64,000 bases of DNA, from positions 1 through 64,000 of the forward strand of contig JAESSY010000137.1 in the NCBI GenBank assembly GCA_016763855.1, written 5' to 3'. Made by a program: the position numbers and the translations under genes. The stretch is from Pseudomonadales bacterium (GTDB lineage Bacteria; Pseudomonadota; Gammaproteobacteria; Pseudomonadales; Azotimanducaceae). Below, one piece after another: positions 28,853 through 38,440 of the stretch; within the stretch, counting starts at the first letter, position 1; each line of letters begins with the position of its first letter. The notes beneath the pieces are model-generated. The model worked only from the letters and a program-made list of their open reading frames with translations. It was not told the origin of the DNA and ran no database searches.

Positions 28853-30280
28853 CTAAGAAATTCTATCCGGTGAAGCGACATTCCTCCTGTCCATTAATAG
28901 CAATGTCACTACGCCTAAAACGAAAGTTCCTATGTACACCATCGAGATTGTTAAGAGGCTAAAAGTGGGTAAAATCGGCGCCATCACCATAAGGATATGA
29001 GCGCTGAGGACCAAAATCGCGATATTGAAGAAGGCGAGCTCTTTAGCGACAGGCGTGCTCAGATCAGGATCCATAATTCGAAGTAACAACAATCCACTTC
29101 CTGTAGATCCGCAACAACAACCGTAAGCGGTTAGCGCTCTTTCTGGCCCAAAGCTACGGAGCTTTTTTCCGAATCCAAAACAGAGTGCTGCCGTTGCAGC
29201 TGCGGCTGAAATCGACACAAGTAAGATCGGAATTGCAAAATCACTTAGGAAGCCGACACCTACACTCATCAATGTGCCAACTACCATTAGATCGACTGAT
29301 GAGCCGGTGATTCGCCTTTGAGTTTCGTTGTCAATCATATGGCCGTATCCGGCCTTATCCATTATTTTACGCATGATTAGACAAATCATAAGCCCATGGA
29401 TAAAGAAAAGATTGTGGCTGAAAATAATGCCAAAATTAATGCCGCCTATTTCAGTTGAACTTGCTATAGGGTTCATAAATAACAGGTATTGATCAGTAAT
29501 CAGATAAGCTAGGCCTAAGATCGAGATATGATAGACAAGAGAATCGACATTGGCTGGATGTGTTATTTGTTTGCCGCTCGATAAATGTGTTTGCATAATG
29601 CCTTTTAGAAATTCGTCATCAATACGAGCGGCTTGATTGTAATTAAGGCCCAAGCGAATGCTGCGTTTTGCGATAGGAATTCCAACGACAAAGGCGACAA
29701 AAAACCCGATTGAGGCGTAAACCAGCCCAAAATTGATGGCATGCTCAATGCCAAGTTGGTTTTGCCAAATATTGCCCATAGCAAGGGCTTGTCCCGGTCC
29801 CTGAGTGAAACCATGAGTCACAATAATACCGAGGAAATGGGATAGTTGACCGTCGCTCAATTCGTTGTATATGAGTATTGCCCCTAGCCCGACCATGGCT
29901 TGCAAGACTAAGCTCATCACCCAGATAATAGAAAGCCACATGCCTCCCGCTGCAATTTTGGTATCGTTTTTTGTCTTCGAATCTTTTGTTGCTGAGCCCG
30001 TTAATACCAGAGACATAAAGCTTAAGGTGAAGAAGTGAAATGCAAAAGCCGTGAAATCTGTATTGTTTAACCCAAAGCTGAGGCCGGTGGAGATAAGGAT
30101 AAATCCAAGCACGCCACCGATTAGACTTGCCGGTACAAGGTTGTTTTGGAAGAAAGAGATTCTTGCTCTAATGATGGTGCCAAACAAAATCATTGATACA
30201 AGAAAAGCAAAGGCAATTATGCCGGGGAAGGTCGCAGCCATGATGGATACCATAGATTTATTATTGTTGGAATAGACCAT
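28853..30280 (-). CDS. Sodium/glutamate symporter family (GltS-like) membrane protein
   Basis: Polytopic; VPASLIGGVLGFIL, THGFTQGPGQALAMG, CCGSTGSGLLLLRIMDPDLSTPVAKELAFFN. Confidence 0.75.
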   Translation of the reverse strand: MVYSNNNKSMVSIMAATFPGIIAFAFLVSMILFGTIIRARISFFQNNLVPASLIGGVLGFILISTGLSFGLNNTDFTAFAFHFFTLSFMSLVLTGSATKDSKTKNDTKIAAGGMWLSIIWVMSLVLQAMVGLGAILIYNELSDGQLSHFLGIIVTHGFTQGPGQALAMGNIWQNQLGIEHAINFGLVYASIGFFVAFVVGIPIAKRSIRLGLNYNQAARIDDEFLKGIMQTHLSSGKQITHPANVDSLVYHISILGLAYLITDQYLLFMNPIASSTEIGGINFGIIFSHNLFFIHGLMICLIMRKIMDKAGYGHMIDNETQRRITGSSVDLMVVGTLMSVGVGFLSDFAIPILLVSISAAAATAALCFGFGKKLRSFGPERALTAYGCCCGSTGSGLLLLRIMDPDLSTPVAKELAFFNIAILVLSAHILMVMAPILPTFSLLTISMVYIGTFVLGVVTLLLMDRRNVASPDRIS

Positions 30281-30342
30281 ACCTGAGCGGCATGTAGTTG
30301 TCGTTAGAATTGCTTTCTTTTGTTTTGATAAAAGAGTTAGAC

Positions 30343-30366
30343 AAAAAAAGGCTTCCAATAGAAGCC
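30343..30366 (-). terminator. Rho-independent terminator
   Basis: Minus strand GGCTTC-TATTG-GAAGCC-TTTTTTT just downstream of the 30394..30939 gene. Confidence 0.8.
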
Positions 30367-30393
30367 CTGAAAAAACTAGTTGAGACTAGTAAA

Positions 30394-30939
30394 TTATAAT
30401 GCGAGTTCAAAGAAATAAATGGTTGAACTTTTGCCTGAATTGTTTCCGACTATAGCGCTTTTCGACTTCGAGCGGTTCTTATGTTCTATAAAAAGAACTG
30501 CAAGTGTATTGGGCTTGCCGTCGATTGATGTTGTTAGATGCGTGATTTTAGATCTGTCAATGTCCATGCTATTGACGTCATAAAATGCAACATAGGCTTT
30601 CGCTCTTGGGGAAATTCGAGAGCCTGTAGTGAAAGCTTCAGATTCAGCTAGATTTGCGATACTTTTTGCGAGGCTTGTCCATCTTTGATCGGGAAAAGAT
30701 TTCTTCTCTTTCACTTTAGTAAAAGTAATTTTTTTGTTCCTAAACTTGCTATTTATTTGATAGAAGCCTTTGTATGGGGTGTTTAAGAGTGCGCCGGCGG
30801 TGTTTTCGTCAACTTGGCTTTCGATTAGTGCGTTGGGTACAGCGCTATTTTCGCCCAGAGTGTTTTCACCATAGGCCGCATGTAAGCCAGTAATGCTGAT
30901 GCAAGATAAAGCTAAAATAAGTGTAAGTTTCTTAAACAT
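30394..30939 (-). CDS. Hypothetical secreted protein, 181 aa
   Basis: Clear signal peptide (MFKKLTLILALSCISITGLHAAYG); followed by a terminator; no family recognised. Confidence 0.65.
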   Translation of the reverse strand: MFKKLTLILALSCISITGLHAAYGENTLGENSAVPNALIESQVDENTAGALLNTPYKGFYQINSKFRNKKITFTKVKEKKSFPDQRWTSLAKSIANLAESEAFTTGSRISPRAKAYVAFYDVNSMDIDRSKITHLTTSIDGKPNTLAVLFIEHKNRSKSKSAIVGNNSGKSSTIYFFELAL

Positions 30940-31566
30940 GATGTCGACCTCTTACGCCGTTAGATTCCTAAATTCGTTTAATTCTAAGTTCTTGTCTCTT
31001 TGACTTTCTTATTTGGCTTCACTGCCAAAAAAATCGCCTTTTAAATTATCATTGCATTTCTTTTCTACACTTCTTTTTTTCTGCGCTTCACTTCTCTTCA
31101 GTGCTTTCTTAATTAGGTATGACGCTATGTTCATACATTTGGTTGCATTTATCTTATAATTAAGTTGAATTGAGCAAAAGCGAAGCTGAAATGGCAGGAT
31201 TCAATGAAACTATATCCGAGGGTATTCTGTCCGTCGATTTTAAACATTTTGGATCCCGTGCAACTTTCTTTCTAGTAAGTTTCGTAGGCTGCCACATTTA
31301 GAAAACTAAACAGTGCTAGCGCTCTGTTCGGTGATCCAATTCCCCCTAACCCCAGGAAGCGCGAAATGATACTGCCCTTGAATATCATACGCCGTCTGAT
31401 ATGCTCAATCTTGTGTCGAATTCGCGTATCCCCCCTTCAAAGGGAAAGCACCCAAGTGCAGAATTTTCGGGGAGTCAACCTTCCCATTACTTGTTTTATC
31501 AAACCTTTAATAAGGGTAAAAAGCTAAAGAAGGGAATGCTTGATAAGCCCGTTATTGGAGGTTTCT

Positions 31567-32316
31567 ATGAAACTGTCTATGAAGTTATCAGCGCCCATTC
31601 ACAAACTGAAATCACGTGCTAAAGCGCTCCGAAAGTCAGAATCTATTCCACTCATTCAGGCATTAGACAAGATTGCCCTTGGCGAAGGCTATGCTTCTTG
31701 GAGTCTTTTACAGTCAAAGACAAAAGACCATTTGCCGGCTTGTCGGGAAGAGATACTGGATTATCTCAATCTAGGGGATCTCATGCTTTTGGGTGCGAGG
31801 CCGGGTCTAGGCAAAACTACTTTGGCGATTGATCTAATGATTCAGGCCGTAGAGGAAGAGAGAGATGCTTATCTTTTTTCCTTGGAATTTACTGACAAGG
31901 ACATGATGAAGAGAGTCGAACGCCTAGAGGATGTCGAAGCAAGCGCTAGGCTTAATTTTGATTTCTCCGATGAAATTTCTTCCGACTACATCATTAGGAA
32001 AACTGCAAGTAACTTGATGTCTGGCTCCCTAATGATTATCGATTATTTGCAATTGTTAGATCAGAGGCGCACTAATCCTGTGCTTCAAGATCAGGTGGCT
32101 GCTTTGAAATCTTATGCGGAAGAAAGTCGATGTATCATAATTTTTCTTTCTCAGATTGATAGGGCCTATGGAGGTTCGGATATCATAGCGCCTAGTCTCG
32201 AAGACATTCGAATGCCGAATTTTTTTGATCTGGAACTGTTCAATAAGATCTTGTTGTTTAATAGTGAAAAGATGGTGTTTTTAAAGCCGAGAAGTTTTGA
32301 CTTGAATTTACTGTAA
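31567..32316 (+). CDS. DnaB/RecA-like P-loop ATPase ('DNA helicase'-type), orphan
   Basis: LGARPGLGKTTLAIDLMIQAVEE (Walker A), LMIIDYLQLLDQRR (Walker B, DnaB-like); GGAGG 6 nt before ATG 31567. Confidence 0.75.
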   Translation: MKLSMKLSAPIHKLKSRAKALRKSESIPLIQALDKIALGEGYASWSLLQSKTKDHLPACREEILDYLNLGDLMLLGARPGLGKTTLAIDLMIQAVEEERDAYLFSLEFTDKDMMKRVERLEDVEASARLNFDFSDEISSDYIIRKTASNLMSGSLMIIDYLQLLDQRRTNPVLQDQVAALKSYAEESRCIIIFLSQIDRAYGGSDIIAPSLEDIRMPNFFDLELFNKILLFNSEKMVFLKPRSFDLNLL

Positions 32317-32349
32317 ATTTGAGCTGTGTTGGTGACTTTGAGGGCGCAA

Positions 32350-32580
32350 GCTCTTTTTGAGGATGGTCGCAGAGGATACCTAGGACTGCTCTCTTTCGTT
32401 AGCTTGCGACCTTCCGGGTTTCCCTCAATCGGCTAAAAGCCCCAAGCCAACGCGGTTGTCCGGCAACACTCGATCGGCGCTATGCCGAACGCGGCCCGGC
32501 TTGATACTCTTTCAATCAGCCCCAACCATCCTCTGCTCGGTGGCTGAATGCTCTGTGCCACAACCCTCCGTGGGTCAGCC
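32350..32580. other. Hairpin-rich noncoding segment; candidate structured RNA or element remnant
   Basis: At least six consecutive short perfect inverted repeats and no convincing ORF, GC-rich relative to flanks. Confidence 0.45.
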
Positions 32581-32876
32581 TATGAACAATTCGCAATTCA
32601 CAATTCACAAAACCAATACCAGCACAAAACCAAAATCAGAAAGCACAGAGAGATCAAGATTGTTTGCTTCATGTTAATCCTAATGTAAGTGATTATTTGG
32701 TCGCCAAATTGAATATTTTTTCAACATCTTCTAGAATGGGATCGTCACGATTATATGAGAGCAGAGTGTCAAATATCTTTACCGAAGTTTATTGAAAAAG
32801 TAAGGAAATTCTTCTCGCTAACAAAAAAGAAATAAGGCACAATCCTCTTTTTAATACGTGCCATTATGGAATTTAA

Positions 32877-33725
32877 ATGAATTTACTCCATATTTCTGAC
32901 ATGCACTTTGGGCCTCGTCATTGGACAGGCAATCAAGAAATGCTGTTAGATAAATTGAATTCATATCCCGCAGATATTGTGCTAAATACAGGTGATAGTA
33001 CGACCGATAGCCTTGAGAGTGAATTTGAAGATGCGGGGAATTTTCTTAAAGCTTTAAAAAGCCCTCATGTTATATCTGTTGTTGGGAATCACGATAAGCG
33101 CAATATGCGAAGTCAGGACTTTTTTCGAACCTATATCGATAAGGTTGATTTAATTCGTCCGAAAAGCCCAGAAGTCTGCGAAAAAAATAAAATTTTTCTA
33201 GATAAGTTTACCACTGGTATTAAAGAGAATTTTACTGATTGTAATTTTGTTAAAAGCATCATTGTTAAAGGAAAGAAAATAGCGGTTGTTGGTTTAGATA
33301 CAACGGAAATATTTCAAGACAATGGTTTTGTTGATGAAGAGATACTGACTGCTGTTTCTCGCGAAATCGAAAAGACAACATTCGACAATATTCTATTGCT
33401 TTATCATCATTCTATTTTTGATACTGACTCAGACCCCTTGTTTAATTCAGAACGCGTGATTAAGTTGATCCGAAAACATGGTATTCAGCACACTTTTTGT
33501 GGGCACACCCATCGTTTGGCATTAGTTCGATCTACAGATATCATCAACAAACATAGTTTTACTCAGTATAAAAATGGATCCTTGTCCTCCTGCAATATTC
33601 CAGAGGATAGCAATATGTTTTTGTATTTTGAGGATTTCGCAAGTGAAAATATGAAGATTCATTTAAACAGAGTGTTCATCGAGCAGAACAAACTAAGGTT
33701 TGAAGAAGAAATAATTACAGCCTAG
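32877..33725 (+). CDS. Calcineurin-like metallophosphoesterase
   Basis: LLHISDMHFGPRHW, VLNTGDSTTD, VVGNHDKR, LLYHHSIF, FCGHTHR. Confidence 0.9.
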   Translation: MNLLHISDMHFGPRHWTGNQEMLLDKLNSYPADIVLNTGDSTTDSLESEFEDAGNFLKALKSPHVISVVGNHDKRNMRSQDFFRTYIDKVDLIRPKSPEVCEKNKIFLDKFTTGIKENFTDCNFVKSIIVKGKKIAVVGLDTTEIFQDNGFVDEEILTAVSREIEKTTFDNILLLYHHSIFDTDSDPLFNSERVIKLIRKHGIQHTFCGHTHRLALVRSTDIINKHSFTQYKNGSLSSCNIPEDSNMFLYFEDFASENMKIHLNRVFIEQNKLRFEEEIITA

Positions 33726-33870
33726 GTAATTCCCGTCCATAAATAGACGAATTTCCTTATAAAGCGCAGAACTATGTTTGTGTTAGGTTGTAATTTCAAG
33801 CCCTTACGAGGGAAGTCCCGGGGACGCCTAGTTAGTTTCTGGATGGGCACTAGGTAGTAGGGCATTTAAC

Positions 33871-35187
33871 ATGACAATGAACACAAAGACTTCCCTAAGT
33901 TGGGAAATTCAAATTGTTGTTAGCATGTGTGTCGGCTATGGCATGTTGATGCTATGCCGTACTGTCATGGGTGTAGCGGGTCCGGCGATGTTAATTGATC
34001 CTGAGCTGCAACTAGATACCGCAAGCTTTGGTGCAATATTGGGTTGGGGTACGGCTGGAAACCTAGTGGGCAAACTCACCAATGGTGTGCTGGCTGATAG
34101 ATTGGGCGGAAGCAAGGTATTTATAGCCTCAATAGGATTCGCGGCGGTTACCACCTTTGCATTAGGCACCTTGTCGACTAACACTGCATTTTTCGCGCTT
34201 TATTTCCTCACCGTTTTTGCCAAGTCTGCTGGCTGGCCTTCGATGGCAAACATCATTCGTAGCTGGTTTACTCAGAACAAACATGGTCGAGTTTGGGGGT
34301 TTATCGCCACAAGCTCACGCATAAGTTCCGTTGCGACTACCCTGTTGCTCAGTAGTTTGCTATTGGTGATGTCTTGGCGGGGCCTCTTTTTTATTGCTGG
34401 TATCATTGCGATAATCATTGCGATTACCTTACCGAAATTTTTGAAAAACGTGAGAAGTGATTTTGGTGAAGTTGATCCAGAAACTGACGAATCGGTAAAA
34501 TCCTCAAGCTTATCGAAGTCGGCGGATGAGCATCCACTCAAAGAATCAGAGACATTAGCTGCATTCCTATTCTTCGTAAAAAGTCCACGTTTCTGGTTAA
34601 TCAGCCTCGGGGTTTCCTCCTTGGCAGTGCTATTTGAATTCCAGGTATTTATTCCGATTTACCTCAGTCAGACTTTCGGATTAATGCCAGCGCATGCCGG
34701 TATGGCATCTGCTGCATTTCCGATGGGTTGTCTGGTTGCTGTGTTTTCCGGTGGTTTTATCTATGACAAATTATCGAAGAAAAATATCGTTGTCGTAATG
34801 TGCGGCACACTGCTCGTCGCTATTCTATGCCTTGTCAGTTTGAGGTTTCTTGGTGCGAATGACTTTGGTGATCAATTCGAATTGATCCTCACGATTGGTT
34901 TGATTTTTGTATTTGGTTTTGCTATCTCCCCTGCCTACTATATTCCAATGAGTGTATTTTCTATCAGTTTTGGAGGGCGGCATTGTGGCTTGTTAGTTGG
35001 TTTGATTGATGCCTTTGCTTATTTTGGTGCAATGATATTCGATTTTGTTGGAGGAGCTGTTGCCAACAAAGAAGGTGGTTGGCAGGATTTTCTGCTTATA
35101 TTGATGGTGACTTCCGTTTTGGCTACAATCATTATGACCACATTTCTCTACCTGGATTACAGGGATGAAAGAAATGCTAAAGCTTAA
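33871..35187 (+). CDS. MFS transporter
   Basis: Polytopic, GNLVGKLTNGVLADRLGGSKVFIASIG MFS motif. Confidence 0.85.
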   Translation: MTMNTKTSLSWEIQIVVSMCVGYGMLMLCRTVMGVAGPAMLIDPELQLDTASFGAILGWGTAGNLVGKLTNGVLADRLGGSKVFIASIGFAAVTTFALGTLSTNTAFFALYFLTVFAKSAGWPSMANIIRSWFTQNKHGRVWGFIATSSRISSVATTLLLSSLLLVMSWRGLFFIAGIIAIIIAITLPKFLKNVRSDFGEVDPETDESVKSSSLSKSADEHPLKESETLAAFLFFVKSPRFWLISLGVSSLAVLFEFQVFIPIYLSQTFGLMPAHAGMASAAFPMGCLVAVFSGGFIYDKLSKKNIVVVMCGTLLVAILCLVSLRFLGANDFGDQFELILTIGLIFVFGFAISPAYYIPMSVFSISFGGRHCGLLVGLIDAFAYFGAMIFDFVGGAVANKEGGWQDFLLILMVTSVLATIIMTTFLYLDYRDERNAKA

Positions 35188-35239
35188 GCGGTTTGTCTAA
35201 TTCGTTTAAGGTCAATTTCTTAACTGCAAACACGGCATC

Positions 35240-35476
35240 TTACTGATTGTGACTACCGTCACATAAAGGCTGGGTTTTTGTCTCTTTACACCCGCAAAAG
35301 AACAAGGTTTTTGTTTCTTTAGCTTCAAAGGCGAAAGGGGTGAATTCACTTCCGCTGTGAGATCCGTCGCAGAAAGGCTGTTTCTTGCTTTTCCCGCAAG
35401 CGCACCAATAGTAAGTCTTGCCCATAGTGACATTCACTGAATATGGAGTGTCAGCGGCTCGCTCAGGATTGCTCAT
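35240..35476 (-). CDS. Tandem CDGSH iron-sulfur domain protein
   Basis: YYWCACGKSKKQPFCDGSHSG and FFCGCKETKTQPLCDGSH, two CxCx2(S/T)x3PxCDGxH motifs. Confidence 0.93.
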   Translation of the reverse strand: MSNPERAADTPYSVNVTMGKTYYWCACGKSKKQPFCDGSHSGSEFTPFAFEAKETKTLFFCGCKETKTQPLCDGSHNQ

Positions 35477-35660
35477 AATAAATTCTCCAAAGTTACGCTT
35501 ATATATTAGCATCGATTCATGTTGCTATCTATTTGACATCAATCATACTTGGGCGAAAATTACTGATCCCGTTGTCAAGATTAAGGATAAAATCAATAAA
35601 AGAGTTGTCGGCTATGATCGGTCACCTTTTATACAATCTTGATAAAAACTAAGGAGTTAC

Positions 35661-36440
35661 ATGATGTATTTACAAAATGTTTTGAAAGTTCTACTTGTTG
35701 TTATATGTAGTACGAGCGGCGTGGCGTATTCTGAAGAGAATACGGCGCCCAAGATGTTTTACATCGATGTTTTCCAAATTGCGCCGGGTACGGAAGGGGC
35801 GTTCGAAGAAGCGTCCGCAAAATTTAAAGCTGCTGCTGGTCAAGTTGAGGGCTTTCCAGCTTATGGCGTATTTTCCAACGCGATTGGAAATAGCGGTCAG
35901 TATTCTTTTGGATCTGGGTTTGGCTCGTTCGGTGAATTGGCTATTCAGCGACAACTTTTTGCTGAAGTTTATAAGCCTGAAGAAGTAGAAAGGTTAGTTG
36001 GGCTGATACAAAAATCTGTTGTGAGCTCGAATTCATTTATCGTAGTACAACGTATAGATTTGAGTAATCCCGCGCCGGATAGCGATACGCTCCCTGAGGT
36101 TGTCTTGGCGATCAGTATTGATGTTGATCGAAATAAAACTGCACAGTTTGAGGATTACCTTAGGAGTGTGGTTGAGGCGACAAAGGCAACAGATCCAGGG
36201 ACAACCTGGAGTACGTATCAACCAGGGTTAGGTGCGCGTGGTATATGGGGTGTGCGGGTAGGGATGAAATGGAAAGACTTGGATTCCCAGCCAAAACCCA
36301 TTCTTCAGCGTTTGATCGAACACTTTGGTAATCGTAAAGGAGAGAAAATATTTGCAAGTGGGCAGGATGCGATCAACAACATTGAATCTAATGTTGAGCG
36401 GGTTCGAGTAGACCTTAGTCATTTTTCGGCAGCAAATTAG
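35661..36440 (+). CDS. Hypothetical secreted protein with two antibiotic-biosynthesis-monooxygenase-like halves
   Basis: Signal peptide; MFYIDVFQIAPGTEGAFEEASAKFKAAA and VVLAISIDVDRNKTAQFEDYLRSVVEATK resemble each other. Confidence 0.55.
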   Translation: MMYLQNVLKVLLVVICSTSGVAYSEENTAPKMFYIDVFQIAPGTEGAFEEASAKFKAAAGQVEGFPAYGVFSNAIGNSGQYSFGSGFGSFGELAIQRQLFAEVYKPEEVERLVGLIQKSVVSSNSFIVVQRIDLSNPAPDSDTLPEVVLAISIDVDRNKTAQFEDYLRSVVEATKATDPGTTWSTYQPGLGARGIWGVRVGMKWKDLDSQPKPILQRLIEHFGNRKGEKIFASGQDAINNIESNVERVRVDLSHFSAAN

Positions 36441-36526
36441 AAGCGATGTTTTTGAAAAGATGGAAGAAACGGTAAAGGACTAATAAACGGCAGAAGGCAA
36501 TACCCTCCGCTAATCCAGATCACCAT

Positions 36527-37717
36527 TTAACGCGAATGCAGTACCAACGCTTCCAACCCGTGGAAGTGGTAACGATCTGCGTAAACGGGTTCTGAACCGA
36601 TCCTAACTTTCGGCAATCGTTCAAACAGCACACTAAGGGCTATTTCAATTTCCAAGCGCGCGAGGGGTGCTCCTACACAAAAATGAATGCCGGCCCCGAA
36701 GCTGGTATGACCAATACCGCCTCGTGTTGGATTAAAGAGGTGGGCATCGCTAAATTTCTCCTCATCCCTATTGGCTGAACCTAACAATAATCCAATGACA
36801 TCGCCTTGTTTAAATGCTTGTCCCTGGTATTCAAGATCTTCAAGCACAAAACGCGTAAACATATGCAAGGGCGGATCAAAACGTAGGCATTCTTCTGTTA
36901 GGGCCCGGGCACCTTCCTCGGTAGATGTTACATCAATACTATTTTCTAGAATTGCTTTAACGCCATTACCGATACCATGTACAGTGGCTTCGTGACCGGC
37001 ATTGAGCAATAAAATGGATGTTGCGATCAACTCTTCAATGTTGAGCCTTTCACCCTCTTCCTCGACTTTAATCAGTGCGGAAAGTAAATCGTTTGATGGT
37101 TTTCGTTTCTTGTTCTCAATCTCAGATTCTATAAATGCTTCGAAGGATAACGTTGCCTCGTTGGCAATGCGTTCAACTTCTTTGTTATTGCCGTGTTCGT
37201 AAATCGCTACCATCTTATGAGACCAGTCGAGAAGTTGGTCTGCCATTTCCGTCGGCACACCAAGAAGCTTGCAAATAACAATAACTGGGATGACTTCTGC
37301 GTAGCTGCTTAATAGATCAAATGGTTGGTTAGTGTCGATTTTATCAATCAGAGTGTTGGCGAGTGTCGTGATTTCCTCTCGCTGGGTTTCAACTTGACGA
37401 GAGACGAAAGCACGACTAACCAAACGCCTAAGGCGGGTATGTGTCGGTGGTTCCATTTCGAGTAGTGAATTTTGATCAAAACGAACGAGGGCGGGACAAC
37501 GTTCTTCTTTTTCTGCATTATCAACATCGACTAAATGGTTAATTTGCCGACCAAAACGCCGGTCACGCAATAATTTATTTACTTCCTTGAATCGAGGGAA
37601 GCAATAATAGCCGTATTCTTCCCAAAAGAAACAAGAACCCATGGAACGCATTTTATTATAGACGGGGTAGGGGTTTTGAAAGAATACTGGATCTGACGGA
37701 TTCTGGGAAAATCGCAC
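36527..37717 (-). CDS. Cytochrome P450
   Basis: LLNAGHEATVHGIGNG I-helix, EECLRFDPP, FGAGIHFCVGAPLARLEIEIAL heme loop. Confidence 0.95.
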   Translation of the reverse strand: MRFSQNPSDPVFFQNPYPVYNKMRSMGSCFFWEEYGYYCFPRFKEVNKLLRDRRFGRQINHLVDVDNAEKEERCPALVRFDQNSLLEMEPPTHTRLRRLVSRAFVSRQVETQREEITTLANTLIDKIDTNQPFDLLSSYAEVIPVIVICKLLGVPTEMADQLLDWSHKMVAIYEHGNNKEVERIANEATLSFEAFIESEIENKKRKPSNDLLSALIKVEEEGERLNIEELIATSILLLNAGHEATVHGIGNGVKAILENSIDVTSTEEGARALTEECLRFDPPLHMFTRFVLEDLEYQGQAFKQGDVIGLLLGSANRDEEKFSDAHLFNPTRGGIGHTSFGAGIHFCVGAPLARLEIEIALSVLFERLPKVRIGSEPVYADRYHFHGLEALVLHSR

Positions 37718-37778
37718 GCTTACGTCAGATATCTAAAAACGGTGCAGGCTTGAATGAACTCGTCTTCATGCTTGTACG

Positions 37779-38381
37779 TCATGGTTGTGCGCTGGGTCTT
37801 TGTTTAAAGGATTCATACCAGCGTGCCAAGTTTTTATATTCTAAGCAGATGTCTAGTTCACAGAGTTCAGCAAAGAACAAGGCGGAAAATAAAGTGCAAT
37901 CAACGATTGTGGGTTTTTGACCCATGACAAAAGGGTTGCCACTGATAAGTTTATCTGTGCGTGCTAAGGCATCGGGTAAGTGGTTCAATTCATTTTCTGC
38001 GATTGCAGGATTCTCAGGGAAACCTAAAGGAGAATTTGTTGTATGGACAATGCGAATCACGCGCAACAATATTTCGTGTTCTATTTGCCTCTCAGCCTCT
38101 CTGACATTGGCTCGATCTATTGGGGTCGAGCCTATCATGTTAGGTGTCGGGTATAGTTCCTCTAGGTATTCTATAATGGTCAGGCTTTCAGTTAGATATT
38201 TTCCGTCATTCAACTCAAGAACGGGCAAGGTACCTGTAGGATTACGCTGTAAGTGAGCTTCTGACTTTTGTTCATCTTCGCGGATATTAACTAATACTTG
38301 CTCGATTTCTATGCCTTTTTCAGCGATATAGGTTCGCACCTTTGTGGGGTTGGGTGCGTAAGGAAAATAATATAATTTCAT
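37779..38381 (-). CDS. Glutathione S-transferase family protein
   Basis: MKLYYFPYAPNPTKVRTYIAEKGIEIEQV ... NPTGTLPVLELNDGKYLTESLTIIEYLEELYP. Confidence 0.92.
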   Translation of the reverse strand: MKLYYFPYAPNPTKVRTYIAEKGIEIEQVLVNIREDEQKSEAHLQRNPTGTLPVLELNDGKYLTESLTIIEYLEELYPTPNMIGSTPIDRANVREAERQIEHEILLRVIRIVHTTNSPLGFPENPAIAENELNHLPDALARTDKLISGNPFVMGQKPTIVDCTLFSALFFAELCELDICLEYKNLARWYESFKQRPSAQP

Positions 38382-38440
38382 AGCTTCGTCCTAGATGTTC
38401 TCTGAAATTAGGGTGCCGTGACTTTTGGAGCGCCGCGACT

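Noticed and set aside
32456-32677. 73-aa ORF proposed as a protein gene
   Set aside because: Overlaps the hairpin-rich segment, low-complexity tail (KTNTSTKPKSESTERS), no RBS; the noncoding or remnant explanation is preferred.
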